A DNA stretch of 48,389 bases, taken from Pasteurellaceae bacterium 15-036681 (GTDB lineage: Bacteria; Pseudomonadota; Gammaproteobacteria; Enterobacterales; Pasteurellaceae). The translations under genes and the position numbers were made by a program. Positions 10,271 to 19,966 of the stretch are shown in pieces. The notes under the pieces were generated by a model. That model was given only the letters and a program-made list of their open reading frames with translations. It did not search any database and was not told where the DNA came from. Location of the stretch: positions 1 through 48,389 of the forward strand of contig MQVI01000017.1 in the NCBI GenBank assembly GCA_002002485.1, written 5' to 3'. Position 1 is the stretch's first letter; each line of letters opens with the position of its first letter.

Positions 10271-10426
10271 CTACTGCACCAAAGTCTATGTTATTTAGTT
10301 CAAGTGTTAGAAAATTCTCTCGAGGATATGGAAGAACTACTGGCTCCTAGACTCCTAATGCTACTTCGGAATAATCAAAATCAGTAAAAAAGAACATATA
10401 GCGCATCAGAAGCTAGAAATATGTAA
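10271..10426 (+). pseudogene. decayed ribbon-helix-helix-type antitoxin fragment
   Basis: The frame ending at 10385-10387 reads YLVQVLENSLEDMEELLAPR, which resembles the C-terminal half of RHH/RelB-type antitoxins (pattern Y-x-LREALEEHLEDLED-x-YLA). After an internal TAA the same frame continues as KRTYSASEARNM and stops at 10424-10426; TYSxxEAR is a common end of these antitoxins. Upstream, the neighbouring frame gives TKVYVI, which would join on by one frameshift. So at least one frameshift and one nonsense change are inferred. The toxin remnant starts 17 bases later, the usual order for such pairs. The family call is by pattern memory. Confidence 0.45.
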
Positions 10427-10443
10427 AGGTCAGAACGTTAAAT

Positions 10444-10632
10444 ATGTGGTATTTAGTTTATTCCGAGATTACTTTAAAAAATAAAATAAGAGAAATTCGC
10501 AGGTTGCGCTTACGCTATTGGATAGGAGATTTGGGATATGTATGTGAGATTAAAAATGACAAGCAAATCATGATAGCATTAAATATAGCTTATAGATCGG
10601 AAGTTTATAATTATAGCAAGAGTAAAGTATAA
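10444..10632 (+). pseudogene. RelE/ParE-type toxin remnant with internal deletion
   Basis: A 62-aa frame. Its C-terminal 40 residues (RLRLRYWIGDLGYVCEIKND and IALNIAYRSEVYNY) match the RelE core pattern RYRVGDYRVICEIKD...ILALxIxHRSEVY. It begins MWYLVYSE, like the N-terminus of such toxins, but the 35-40 residues normally between are missing, and intact members are about 85-95 aa. A rho-independent hairpin overlaps the last codons. A toxin lacking its first helices is probably inactive. With the upstream antitoxin fragment this is a dead toxin-antitoxin locus beside a MITE. Confidence 0.5.
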
Positions 10633-10650
10633 ATTTTTACTCTTGCTTTT
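10615..10650 (+). terminator. terminator after the toxin remnant
   Basis: A 12-bp stem, AGCAAGAGTAAA / TTTACTCTTGCT, with a 9-base loop and TTTT tail. It overlaps the end of the remnant frame and faces trxA. Confidence 0.75.
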
Positions 10651-10657
10651 TATATAA

Positions 10658-10972
10658 TTATTTTAAATTCTCTAAAAATGCAGGTAAGTTTTGCGCACCA
10701 ACTTGTTGTGCAACAACTTCGCCATTTTTAATGATTGCTAAGAATGGGATGCTACGCACACCGAATTCAGCAGGAATTTGTTGATTGTCATCTACGTTCA
10801 TTTTTACGATACGTACGCTGTCACCCATTTCTGCTGCTAATTCATCTAACATTGGACCGATTGCACGACAAGGACCACACCAAGGCGCCCAAAAGTCTAA
10901 TAATACTGGCACTTCTGATTTTAATACATCTTGCTCAAAAGTTGCATCCGTTGTATGAATAACTGAACTCAT
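10658..10972 (-). CDS. trxA: thioredoxin 1
   Basis: Cytosolic disulfide reductase kept reduced by the thioredoxin reductase encoded at 28853. It has 104 aa, slightly shorter than E. coli TrxA. The active site WCGPC is at 31-35, [10 protein letters not shown] is complete, and the cis-Pro loop is RSIPFLAI near 73-80. The minus-strand ATG is preceded by AAGGAAA. The next gene upstream (purine permease) ends 114 bases away, with a hairpin in between, so trxA is probably transcribed alone. Confidence 0.96.
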   Translation of the reverse strand: MSSVIHTTDATFEQDVLKSEVPVLLDFWAPWCGPCRAIGPMLDELAAEMGDSVRIVKMNVDDNQQIPAEFGVRSIPFLAIIKNGEVVAQQVGAQNLPAFLENLK

Positions 10973-11045
10973 AATTTTTCCTTATTTTGTATAAAAGAAA
11001 CGCCTCAACCAAAGAAGCGTTAAGATGGTGCACAAGATAGGGATA

Positions 11046-11077
11046 AATTGGCAAAATATCAAGAGAGATTTTGCCAA
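11046..11077 (-). terminator. hairpin after the purine permease gene
   Basis: An 11-bp stem, ATTGGCAAAAT / ATTTTGCCAAT, lies 10 bases past the stop on the minus strand. The T run after it is short (TTTAT), so efficiency is uncertain. Confidence 0.55.
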
Positions 11078-11086
11078 TTGTTTCAA

Positions 11087-12403
11087 TTAGTGTTCGATCT
11101 CTTGTGACTTCTCTTCTTTATCTTGTGGTAATACAAGGTTAAGAATTAATGCAAAAAGCGAGCCTACGGTGATACCTGAGCCAAAAATTTCTTTAACGAA
11201 TGAAGGTAATTTATCAAGTAACTCAGGACGAGTTGTTACCGCCAAACCACAGCCAATTGAAATAGCGATAATCAAACCATTACGTTTGCTACGTTCTACT
11301 TTATCTAGCATTTGGATACCAGCTGCAATAATCATTGCAAACATCATTAAACCCGCGCCACCTAGTACTGGCATTGGGATTGACACGATTAATGCACCAA
11401 ATACAGGGAAGATGCCCGCAAGCACTAATAAGACACCCATAATAGTCACAACATAGCGACTTGCCACACCCGTTAAGGAGATCACGCCGATATTTTGTGA
11501 GAATGATGAGAATGGTGTGGTTGACATAATTGCCGCTAAAGCAGAGCCTAAACCGTCACAAAGTACCCCGCCACGTAAATGTTTACCGGTGATTTCTGTT
11601 TTGGTTGCGTTACCTAACGCTAAGAAGTTACCGCTTGATTCAACGATAGTAACAAGATAAGCAATACTCATTCCGATAATCCCAGAGATTGGGAAAGCTA
11701 AGCCAAAGTGGAAAGGATGTGGTAAGGCAACTAAATCAGCATTTTTAATGCTATCAAAATTGATCCAACCTAGTGCCAGTGCGACGACATAACCAACCAT
11801 AATACCGATAACGATCGCTGCTGCAGAGAAAATTCCTTTCCCCCATTGCACTAATACCACAACAAGAATTAGTACAAAGCTTGCCATTGCAAGGTTGGCT
11901 GGGTCTGCATAATGCGCATCGCCACGTTGACCGCCCGCGAACCAGTCAACAGCCACTGGCACAAGGCTTAAGCCTATCATCATCACTACGACACCGGTTA
12001 CTACTGGTGGGAATAGTTTACGCACATAAGGCATAAAGAAACTGCCGACAATCATCACGAGCGATCCCACGAGTGAAGAACCTAAAATGCCTGCCACACC
12101 ATGTTCGCTAAAGCCGATCGCCAGAGCTGCTGCAACGAAGGTAAAGCTTGTTCCCATTACGCTTGGTAAACGTAAGCCAATAGGACCGATACCTTGGCAT
12201 TGGATAATAGTCACAATTCCTGAAACCAGTAATGCTGCGTTCACTAATACAATAGTATCTTCTGTTGGAAGGCCAAGCACATTACCGAGGACAAGTGGAA
12301 CCGCAATGATACCGCCGAGGGCAGCAAGAAGATGTTGGGAAGCGAGAAGAAGTGATAAACCGAAAGGGGGTTTAGAATCTACAGGGTAGAGTAGTTTTTG
12401 CAT
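11087..12403 (-). CDS. NCS2-family purine (xanthine-type) permease
   Basis: A 438-aa inner-membrane nucleobase:cation symporter with about 12-14 hydrophobic segments. The N-terminal YPVDSKPPFGLSLLLASQHL and the loop GSALAAIMSTTPFSSFSQNI are like XanP/XanQ (which have LPLSTFAQN at this site) rather than uracil carriers, which read VTTYGEN. I start at the ATG at 12403, immediately upstream of the conserved region; a longer frame from 12439 would begin inside the promoter. A PurR-type operator overlaps the promoter, supporting a purine substrate such as xanthine, guanine or hypoxanthine. The exact base is not determined. Confidence 0.85.
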   Translation of the reverse strand: MQKLLYPVDSKPPFGLSLLLASQHLLAALGGIIAVPLVLGNVLGLPTEDTIVLVNAALLVSGIVTIIQCQGIGPIGLRLPSVMGTSFTFVAAALAIGFSEHGVAGILGSSLVGSLVMIVGSFFMPYVRKLFPPVVTGVVVMMIGLSLVPVAVDWFAGGQRGDAHYADPANLAMASFVLILVVVLVQWGKGIFSAAAIVIGIMVGYVVALALGWINFDSIKNADLVALPHPFHFGLAFPISGIIGMSIAYLVTIVESSGNFLALGNATKTEITGKHLRGGVLCDGLGSALAAIMSTTPFSSFSQNIGVISLTGVASRYVVTIMGVLLVLAGIFPVFGALIVSIPMPVLGGAGLMMFAMIIAAGIQMLDKVERSKRNGLIIAISIGCGLAVTTRPELLDKLPSFVKEIFGSGITVGSLFALILNLVLPQDKEEKSQEIEH

Positions 12404-12437
12404 AATGCAGTTAGACCTCAAATAAAAAATTGGGCGC

Positions 12438-12465
12438 ATTATACTGCTTTTTTTATTTTGCGCAA
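12438..12465 (-). promoter_or_regulatory. promoter of the purine permease gene
   Basis: On the minus strand a perfect TATAAT (12438-12443) is preceded by TTGCGC (12460-12465) at 16 bases. The -35 lies inside the PurR-like box. Confidence 0.65.
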
Positions 12466-12475
12466 TCGTTTGCCA
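12460..12475. promoter_or_regulatory. PurR-type operator
   Basis: GCGCAATCGTTTGCCA agrees with the PurR consensus ACGCAAACGTTTGCGT at 12 of 16 positions, including the central CGTTTGC half. It overlaps the -35 of the permease promoter, 57 bases before the start codon, as expected for repression by PurR with hypoxanthine or guanine. Confidence 0.7.
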
Positions 12476-12764
12476 TAGGTGTGAGTGTAAAAGTATGCAA
12501 GTTGAGTAAAGGTTGATGGAAATTTGAAAGGATAGATATTATTTTGACGGCATTTTTGTGTAAACAACAGTGCATGATTACAGGCTATGTTTCTTGTTGA
12601 ATGTAAATTTATAAGTGAATCAATAGTATCTATCAATAGATTAATAATATGTTAAATTATTTACATATAATGCCTAGTCAAAAGCTATCTAAATCGGTAC
12701 AATCCTATGCTTGCGTAATCGCGCTTAATCGCGGTGCAAATAGATTTTTACTTTGGAGAAAGTT
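12476..12764. other. intergenic region between divergent purine permease and hflK
   Basis: Apart from the PurR box and permease promoter just to its left, this 289-base stretch holds no gene I can support. The small frames on both strands lack coding character. The hflK promoter should lie near 12690-12750 but I cannot place it with confidence. GGAGAAAG (12755-12762) is the hflK ribosome binding site. Confidence 0.4.
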
Positions 12765-13985
12765 ATGTCGTGGAATGAATCAGGCAACCAACAAGATCCT
12801 TGGGGCAAACCAGGGCAGAAAAAGCCTGAACAAGAGCAAGGTTCTGGTCAGCAACAAGAGCCACAACCAAATAAACAAGCCGAGCAAGGTCCGCCAGATA
12901 TTGAGGATGTATTCAATAATCTGATGAAAAAAATGGGCGGAGGTAATAAAGGTGGTAATGGTCAAAATTCAAATCGACCAAGTCCATCTTTAGGTAAGTT
13001 ACTGCCTATTGCACTTGGTCTTGGTGCTATCGTATGGGCTGCTTCAGGCTTCTATACTATCCAAGAGGCTGAGCGTGGTGTTGTAACTCGTTTTGGCGAA
13101 TTAAATAGTATCCAATTACCCGGTTTAAACTGGAAACCAACTTTTATTGATAGTGTAACGCCAGTGAATATCGAGCGAGTACAAGAACTTCGTACTAGTG
13201 GCTCAATGCTAACACAAGATGAAAATATGGTGTTGGTTGAGATGACTGTACAGTATCGTGTTGAAGATCCTGCTAAATATTTATTTAGTGTAACTCGTCC
13301 TGATGACAGCTTAAAACAAGCAACAGACAGTGCATTACGTTATGTGATTGGTCATATGACTATGGATGATATTTTAACGACGGGACGTGCCGTTGTGCGT
13401 GAGCGTACTTGGAATACTTTGCGTGATATTATCAAAAATTACGATATGGGCTTAGTCGTTACCGACGTAAACTTCCAATATGCTCGTCCACCTGAGGAAG
13501 TGAAAGCTGCATTTGATGATGCTATTAAAGCGCAAGAAGATGAACAGCGTTTAATCCGTGAAGCAGAAGCTTATGCACGTGGTCAAGAGCCAATTGCTCG
13601 AGGCCAAGCACAGCGTGTTGTTGAGCAAGCGAATGCTTACAAAGAGCAAGTGGTACTGAATGCACAAGGTGAGGTAGAACGTTTTACTAAGTTATTACCT
13701 GAATACCAATCAGCACCTCAAATTACACGTGAGCGTCTTTACATCCAATCAATGGAAAAGGTGATGAAAAATACGCCTAAACTTATGATGGATAGTGCTA
13801 ATGGCAACAATTTAGCGGTATTACCGATTGATAAATTAATGGGTAATAAATCAACACAAGCGGTAAGTTCAGGGCAAAATTTTGCAACACCGGTACAATC
13901 TCAAATTCAGCCACAAACTCAAGTTCAGCAACCAATAGTTACTGAAGAACAAGTGCAAGAGCCAGTACGTAAAGGGAGATTTTAA
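12765..13985 (+). CDS. hflK: FtsH protease regulator HflK
   Basis: A 406-aa membrane protein that forms the HflKC cage around FtsH and restrains its proteolysis. A Gly/Gln/Asn/Pro-rich cytoplasmic head (1-80) precedes one transmembrane helix near 82-100 (KLLPIALGLGAIVWAASGFY). A periplasmic SPFH/prohibitin domain (about 100-270) and a helical region with ARGQEPIARGQAQRV follow. The tail is Gln-rich. ATG 12765 is chosen because an upstream TTG at 12753 would translate the Shine-Dalgarno GGAGAAAG. hflC follows after two bases. An exact ACAAGCGGT (13856-13864) lies near the 3' end. Confidence 0.95.
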   Translation: MSWNESGNQQDPWGKPGQKKPEQEQGSGQQQEPQPNKQAEQGPPDIEDVFNNLMKKMGGGNKGGNGQNSNRPSPSLGKLLPIALGLGAIVWAASGFYTIQEAERGVVTRFGELNSIQLPGLNWKPTFIDSVTPVNIERVQELRTSGSMLTQDENMVLVEMTVQYRVEDPAKYLFSVTRPDDSLKQATDSALRYVIGHMTMDDILTTGRAVVRERTWNTLRDIIKNYDMGLVVTDVNFQYARPPEEVKAAFDDAIKAQEDEQRLIREAEAYARGQEPIARGQAQRVVEQANAYKEQVVLNAQGEVERFTKLLPEYQSAPQITRERLYIQSMEKVMKNTPKLMMDSANGNNLAVLPIDKLMGNKSTQAVSSGQNFATPVQSQIQPQTQVQQPIVTEEQVQEPVRKGRF

Positions 13986-13987
13986 TA

Positions 13988-14875
13988 ATGCGTAAATTAT
14001 TATTACCAGTATTAGCTGTTGTAGCATTTGTGTTATTTCAGTCATTGATTATTGTTCAAGAAGGTCAGCGTGGCATTATGTTACGCTTTAACAAAGTACA
14101 TAGAGATGCCGATCACAAAGTAGTTGTGTATGAGCCTGGCCTACACTTTAAAGTGCCCATGATCGATCAACTTCGTGTTCTGGATGCGCGCATTCAGACT
14201 CTAGACGGCCAAGAAGATCGCTTTGTTACCGTTGAGAAAAAAGACTTATTAGTTGATTCTTATGTGAAATGGCGCATCAGTGATTTTGGCCAATTCTATA
14301 CTTCAACAGGCGGAGATTATCAGAAAGCGGCAGATCTTCTACGTCGTAAGGTAAGTGACCGTTTGCGTTCAGAGATTGGTTCTCGTACTATCAAAGATAT
14401 TGTTTCAGGTTCACGTGGTGAATTGATGGTAGGTGCGCAAAAAGCGTTAAATGATGGGGAAGATGGTGCAGAGCGTTTAGGTATTAAAGTGGTTGATGTT
14501 CGTGTAAAACAGATCAACTTACCAAACGAAGTTTCATCATCAATTTATCAACGTATGCAAGCTGAACGTGCGGCAGTTGCTCGTGAACACCGTTCAAAAG
14601 GTGAGGAACAAGCAGAAATAATTCGTGCAGAAACGGATAAAAAAGTGGTATTGATTTTAGCAAATGCGAATAAAACTGCTGAAGAATTAAAAGGTCAAGG
14701 TGATGCGCAAGCTGCAAAAATTTATGCAGATGCATTTAATCAAGCTCCTGAATTTTATAGTTTTGTTCGTAGCTTAAAAGCATACGAAGAAAGTTTTGCA
14801 GAGGGTAGCAACAATATGATGCTACTTAAACCAGATAGCGAATTTTTCCGCTTTATGCAAGCACCTACAAAATAG
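13988..14875 (+). CDS. hflC: FtsH protease regulator HflC
   Basis: A 295-aa partner of HflK. An N-terminal signal-anchor helix (3-24, LLLPVLAVVAFVLFQSLIIV) precedes an SPFH domain (VQEGQRGIMLRFNKV onward, about 25-200) and a coiled coil (MQAERAAVAREHRSKGEEQA). It is a little shorter than E. coli HflC (334). It shares one transcript with hflK, ending at a clear terminator. It acts in the inner membrane with its main domain in the periplasm. Confidence 0.95.
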   Translation: MRKLLLPVLAVVAFVLFQSLIIVQEGQRGIMLRFNKVHRDADHKVVVYEPGLHFKVPMIDQLRVLDARIQTLDGQEDRFVTVEKKDLLVDSYVKWRISDFGQFYTSTGGDYQKAADLLRRKVSDRLRSEIGSRTIKDIVSGSRGELMVGAQKALNDGEDGAERLGIKVVDVRVKQINLPNEVSSSIYQRMQAERAAVAREHRSKGEEQAEIIRAETDKKVVLILANANKTAEELKGQGDAQAAKIYADAFNQAPEFYSFVRSLKAYEESFAEGSNNMMLLKPDSEFFRFMQAPTK

Positions 14876-14883
14876 TTGTATCC

Positions 14884-14910
14884 AAAGGCCCGATATATCG
14901 GGTCTTTTTT
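14884..14910 (+). terminator. terminator after hflC
   Basis: A self-complementary AAGGCCCGATATATCGGGTCTTTTTT: a CCCGATA/TATCGGG stem followed by six T, 9 bases after the stop. Confidence 0.8.
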
Positions 14911-14921
14911 ATGCGTTTTCA

Positions 14922-14987
14922 CTCTCTCCCTTTGGGAGAGAGACCGCTTTGAGCAAAACAACGTTTTTGCGAAAAGCAGAGAGAGGG
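14922..14987 (+). repeat. family B nested palindromic repeat, copy 1
   Basis: Order: hairpin CTCTCTCCC-TTT-GGGAGAGAG, then a second hairpin (14946-14977) with arms GCTTTGAGCAAAA and TTTTGCGAAAAGC around CAACGT, then AGAGAGGG. The outer blocks recur at 15016, 20565 and 20666, but the inner hairpin differs in each copy while staying paired. Confidence 0.75.
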
Positions 14988-15015
14988 AATATCTCTTTAT
15001 AAACAAAAAATTTTG

Positions 15016-16422
<1,407 letters not shown>

Positions 16423-16438
16423 TATCAGTATATAGCTA

Positions 16439-16466
16439 GGGGCGGAAAATATCCGCCCCAATTTTT
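16439..16466. terminator. terminator between purA and srmB
   Basis: An 8-bp GC-rich stem, GGGGCGGA / TCCGCCCC, followed by AATTTTTA. The converging gene ends at 16473. Confidence 0.8.
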
Positions 16467-16472
16467 ATGCCT

Positions 16473-17792
16473 TTACGCAGGTTGCTCTGCAGATGGTTTA
16501 CGACGCTTACCGATATTCTTGGTATCTTTATGGCGTGTTTTTACCTTCTTCTTAGCGGCTTCTTTCTTCTCTTCTTTTTTCTTCTTAATACGCGCTTTTT
16601 CTTTCTTACTTACAGAAATCACTTCACCATCTTTTGGTGCTTTAGTGCGTGGCTCTAAACCTTCGATAATGCGTGGTTTTAGCGCTTCTTCTGTATAGCG
16701 TTTGATTTTGCCGAGAAGTTTATAATCGTGGGCTTCCACTAGCGAAATCGCTGAACCTTTTTTACCTGCTCGTGCAGTACGGCCGATGCGGTGCAAGTAA
16801 GTATCAGCACTATATGGCAAGTCAAAGTTAATCACAAAATCAACATCATCAATATCAATACCACGTGCAGAAACATCAGTAGAGACTAATACATTTACCA
16901 CACCTTCTTTTAAACGTGTAATTGCTTGGTTACGCTGAGTCTGAGCCATTTCACCTTCGATATAAGTTGAACGAATACCGCGTTTACGTAAGGTATCACT
17001 TAACTCACGCACTGCTTCACGACGACGCACAAATACAATAGAACGCTCAATATCAAATTCAGAAATTAAACGAGCAAGTAATTTGGTTTTGTGATCAAGA
17101 TTATCTGCATGGTAGTACCATTGTTGGATTTTTTTGCGTTCGCGACGGCTTGGTTCCGCATCCACTTGCACAGGATCGTTTAATAAACGCTCTGCGAAAT
17201 CAACAAGTAGTTCACCTTCAAGAGTTGCTGAGAATAACCAGCAATGCTTACGCCAACGAGTTTCAGCCGCAATTTTTTCAGCGTCTTGACCAAAGCCCAT
17301 CTGTAACATACGGTCAGCTTCATCAAAGATCAGTACTTCAACTGAGCGGCAGTCAAAATTTTCTTCTTTGATATATTGCAGTAAACGCCCAGGGGTTGCG
17401 ACCACTAAATCTTGGTTAGAGTTAAATACTTCACCATGATTTTGGTAAGCAACGCCACCTGTAATGGTTGCAATGTTTAAGTTGGTAAACTGCGCAATTT
17501 CTTCCGCTTGCTCTGCGACTTGCATGGCTAATTCACGAGTTGGTGTTAATACTAAAATACGTGGCGGGCCGGGTTTACGACGAGGATAGTCAAGTAAATG
17601 CTGAATTGCAGGTAATAAGAATGCAGCGGTTTTACCTGTACCTGTTGGTGCTGAGCCGAGAACGTCACGCCCTTCTAATGCAGCAGGGATCATCGCAGCT
17701 TGGATTGCTGTTGGGCGTTTATAGCCTTTTTTGTCTAATGCCTTGAGAAGCTCAGGGCTAAGATCGAATTCTTGGAAAGTTTGGGTTGTCAT
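16473..17792 (-). CDS. srmB: ATP-dependent RNA helicase SrmB
   Basis: A DEAD-box helicase of 50S ribosome assembly; 439 aa. In order: Q-motif (RPTAIQ 26-31), Walker A APTGTGKT at 48-55, PTRELA 84-89, DEAD 157-160, SAT 188-190, ARGID and HRIGRTARAG in the second RecA domain. A Lys-rich tail ends KTRHKDTKNIGKRRKPS, which matches the E. coli SrmB tail (KKRHRDTKNIGKRRKPS) and separates it from RhlB, RhlE and DeaD. Upstream lies a family A repeat pair. Confidence 0.95.
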   Translation of the reverse strand: MTTQTFQEFDLSPELLKALDKKGYKRPTAIQAAMIPAALEGRDVLGSAPTGTGKTAAFLLPAIQHLLDYPRRKPGPPRILVLTPTRELAMQVAEQAEEIAQFTNLNIATITGGVAYQNHGEVFNSNQDLVVATPGRLLQYIKEENFDCRSVEVLIFDEADRMLQMGFGQDAEKIAAETRWRKHCWLFSATLEGELLVDFAERLLNDPVQVDAEPSRRERKKIQQWYYHADNLDHKTKLLARLISEFDIERSIVFVRRREAVRELSDTLRKRGIRSTYIEGEMAQTQRNQAITRLKEGVVNVLVSTDVSARGIDIDDVDFVINFDLPYSADTYLHRIGRTARAGKKGSAISLVEAHDYKLLGKIKRYTEEALKPRIIEGLEPRTKAPKDGEVISVSKKEKARIKKKKEEKKEAAKKKVKTRHKDTKNIGKRRKPSAEQPA

Positions 17793-17805
17793 CTTATTTT
17801 CTCTT

Positions 17806-17843
17806 AAAATCTCCCCCTACCTCCCTCTTTGTTAAAGAGGGGG
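17806..17843 (+). repeat. family A palindromic repeat, copy 3
   Basis: AAAATCTCCCCCTAC followed by CTCCCTCTTT / AAAGAGGGGG. With the inverted unit at 17897-17932 it forms a 127-bp structure with outer ends AAATCTCCCCC / GGGGGAGATTT. Confidence 0.75.
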
Positions 17844-17896
17844 AACTAAACATTAGGAAAATAAAGCTATGAGCGTTAAGTATCCTATGAACCTAG

Positions 17897-17932
17897 CTCC
17901 CCTCTTTAGTAAAGAGGGGTTGGGGGAGATTT
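17897..17932 (-). repeat. family A palindromic repeat, copy 4 (inverted)
   Basis: CTCCCCTCTTT / AAAGAGGGGTTGGGGGAGATTT, facing the unit at 17806. The pair fills the gap between rimI (ends 17945) and srmB (starts 17792), and its hairpins could end transcription on either strand. Confidence 0.75.
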
Positions 17933-17944
17933 GTTAAATGTTAT

Positions 17945-18382
17945 TTATAAATACAATGCCATCACCACGGCATTTTCACGTTTGCCATCGATGGTTGGAT
18001 AATAATTTTTACGAATATCAACTTCATTAAAGCCGAGTGAATTATATAAATTAATAGCGGTGCTATTTGATTGACGCACTTCAAGCCAAAGAGTGAGGAT
18101 ATCTTGTCGCTTGAGCTGTTCAATTAATTCCGCTAAAAGTTGTTTACCATAGCCTTTGCCTTGCGCTTTAGGAGCTACGGCAATATTAAATAAGGTTGCC
18201 TCATCTAATACGGTTTGGCAGATCGCAAATGCCACAATTTGATTATCAACAGATAATTTTAAATTGAGGTAGCGTTCGCCTTGATTATTCAACAAAGTAC
18301 CTTTGGTCCAAGGGACTAAATGGGCCTGTTGTTCAATTTCAAATAGGCTTTTGAAATCATTTTCTTGAACTTGTTCAATCAT
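17945..18382 (-). CDS. rimI: ribosomal protein S18 alanine N-acetyltransferase
   Basis: A 145-aa GNAT-fold enzyme that acetylates the N-terminal Ala of ribosomal protein S18. Acetyl-CoA is bound at the V-A-P-K-A-Q-G-K-G-Y-G-K loop (about 70-81, R/QxxGxG/A type). LWLEVRQSNSTAINLYNSLGF near 98-118 is the typical motif B region of RimI. The start overlaps the end of holD by 4 bases (ATGA), so the two are translationally coupled, as in E. coli. Confidence 0.93.
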   Translation of the reverse strand: MIEQVQENDFKSLFEIEQQAHLVPWTKGTLLNNQGERYLNLKLSVDNQIVAFAICQTVLDEATLFNIAVAPKAQGKGYGKQLLAELIEQLKRQDILTLWLEVRQSNSTAINLYNSLGFNEVDIRKNYYPTIDGKRENAVVMALYL

Positions 18383-18801
18383 TGATTATCCTCAAAATGT
18401 TGGCAGAAAGGTTGTATCTGCTGCCAAAGTTGGCGTTTTTGTGGTGATTTAGCTAAATCTTGCCAAGTAGAATAGTGCCAAGTGGTCTGTTTTGGGTAAC
18501 GTTTTACTAAACGTTCCATCGGCTCTTTTTCTTGCAAAATCCATAGGATAGGATCTTGCTCAAATTGCAAACGCATTGCTTGTTCAGCGGTGAACCATTG
18601 GTATTCTTCTTTTTGCAGTTGCAAAGTACGCAAAATATCCTGAAACAGCTGCGATTGTTGATGATCTTCATCACAAATCACAATAAGTTTCACGTTTTTT
18701 GCTAAATGAATTTGCGCTTCCCCTTTCAAAACTTGTGGCTTTTTTAGTACCCATTGGGGAATATTCATCTCTTGTAATAGCAAATCTCGCCGATTCATCA
18801 T
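18379..18801 (-). CDS. holD: DNA polymerase III psi subunit
   Basis: A 140-aa protein of the replicase clamp loader, where psi bridges the clamp loader to chi and SSB. The start MMNRRDLLLQEMNIPQWVLK resembles HolD N-termini, which bind chi. The family is poorly conserved, so assignment also rests on context: directly before rimI and divergent from rsmC, exactly as in E. coli. The distance to rsmC is 79 bases and must hold both promoters. Confidence 0.88.
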   Translation of the reverse strand: MMNRRDLLLQEMNIPQWVLKKPQVLKGEAQIHLAKNVKLIVICDEDHQQSQLFQDILRTLQLQKEEYQWFTAEQAMRLQFEQDPILWILQEKEPMERLVKRYPKQTTWHYSTWQDLAKSPQKRQLWQQIQPFCQHFEDNQ

Positions 18802-18880
18802 TTTTCCTCACAAAATAGTGGGGAATATTAGCAAAAATCGGTAGAATACCGAAATTATTTCGTACAAAAACAGGAAATTT

Positions 18881-19870
18881 ATGTTATCTCTTGAAAGTGA
18901 AGTTCTGGAACGTCACCTAGGATTGTTCCAAAACAAAACAGTTTTATTATTTGGTGATGTGCGCGATCGCTTTGCTGAGCTCATTAAACCAAAGGCACAA
19001 AGCGTAACAGTTTTCAGTAGCTACTATGACTATGCACGCTTATATAGTCATGTTGAATTCGGCTTAGAGTGCCATAATCAAGCGGAATTAGCCGTGTTCT
19101 ACTGGACTAAGAACAAGCAAGAATGCCAATTCCAACTTCAACAATGGTTATCGCAAGCACCAATGGGTCAAGCTATGTTAATCATTGGTGAAAATCGTGC
19201 CGGCGTGCGTTCAGTGGAAAAAATGCTTGAGCCATTTGGTGATGTTCACAAAATTGACTCAGCACGCCGTTGTGGTTTATATCAGTTTGAACTGAAAACT
19301 CAACCAAGCTTTGATTGCAAAAAATTCTGGAAATCTTACCGCTTGAATGAACTCAATATCTTTGCATTACCTGCGGTATTTAGTTCTGCAGAACTAGACA
19401 ATGGCTCTAAATTGCTCCTTTCAACCTTTGATAAGGCGGATCGTTTAAAAGGTAAGGTGTTGGATTTAGGCTGTGGCGCAGGGGTAATCGGGGCATGCTT
19501 AAAGCAGCAATTTCCGAAAATTAAGCTTACCATGTCAGATATCCATGCTATGGCGGTGGAATCTAGCCGTCGTACGTTGGTTGAAAATCAGCTTGAGGGT
19601 GAAGTGGTTGTGAGTGATGTATTCTCGGATATTTATGATCGTTTTGATCTGATCGTTTCAAATCCACCGTTCCATGATGGGATCGATACGGCTTATCGTG
19701 CGGTACAAGATCTGATTGCGCAAGCGAAAAATCACTTAACTAAGGGGGGGGAGTTAAGAATTGTGGCAAATGCATTCTTGCCATATCCTGATTTGCTTGA
19801 TCAAGCATTTGGTAGACATCAGCTCCTAGCTAAATCGAATAAGTTTAAGGTTTATTCAGTGAGATATTAA
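18881..19870 (+). CDS. rsmC: 16S rRNA (guanine-1207-N2)-methyltransferase
   Basis: An SAM-dependent methyltransferase of small-subunit rRNA; 329 aa. It is a tandem protein: an N-terminal degenerate methyltransferase-like domain (about 1-160) and a catalytic C-terminal domain with VLDLGCGAGVIGA near 190-202 (SAM loop). The catalytic motif IVSNPPFHDG lies near 257-266. It is followed by its own terminator. Divergent from holD. Confidence 0.95.
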   Translation: MLSLESEVLERHLGLFQNKTVLLFGDVRDRFAELIKPKAQSVTVFSSYYDYARLYSHVEFGLECHNQAELAVFYWTKNKQECQFQLQQWLSQAPMGQAMLIIGENRAGVRSVEKMLEPFGDVHKIDSARRCGLYQFELKTQPSFDCKKFWKSYRLNELNIFALPAVFSSAELDNGSKLLLSTFDKADRLKGKVLDLGCGAGVIGACLKQQFPKIKLTMSDIHAMAVESSRRTLVENQLEGEVVVSDVFSDIYDRFDLIVSNPPFHDGIDTAYRAVQDLIAQAKNHLTKGGELRIVANAFLPYPDLLDQAFGRHQLLAKSNKFKVYSVRY

Positions 19871-19876
19871 TGTATG

Positions 19877-19901
19877 AGGTGCGTGTTAGCGCACCTTTTT
19901 T
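19877..19901 (+). terminator. terminator after rsmC
   Basis: AGGTGCG-TGTTAG-CGCACCT followed by TTTTT, 6 bases past the stop. Confidence 0.85.
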
Positions 19902-19966
19902 AATTCTTCCTTGTTAAATCCCCCCTTTTTGCTACAATATCGCCTTTTATTTATAGGGCAAAAATT

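Noticed and set aside
12649-12924. 91-codon frame overlapping the start of hflK
   Set aside because: It overlaps hflK in another frame and resembles no family; hflK with its own ribosome binding site explains the region.
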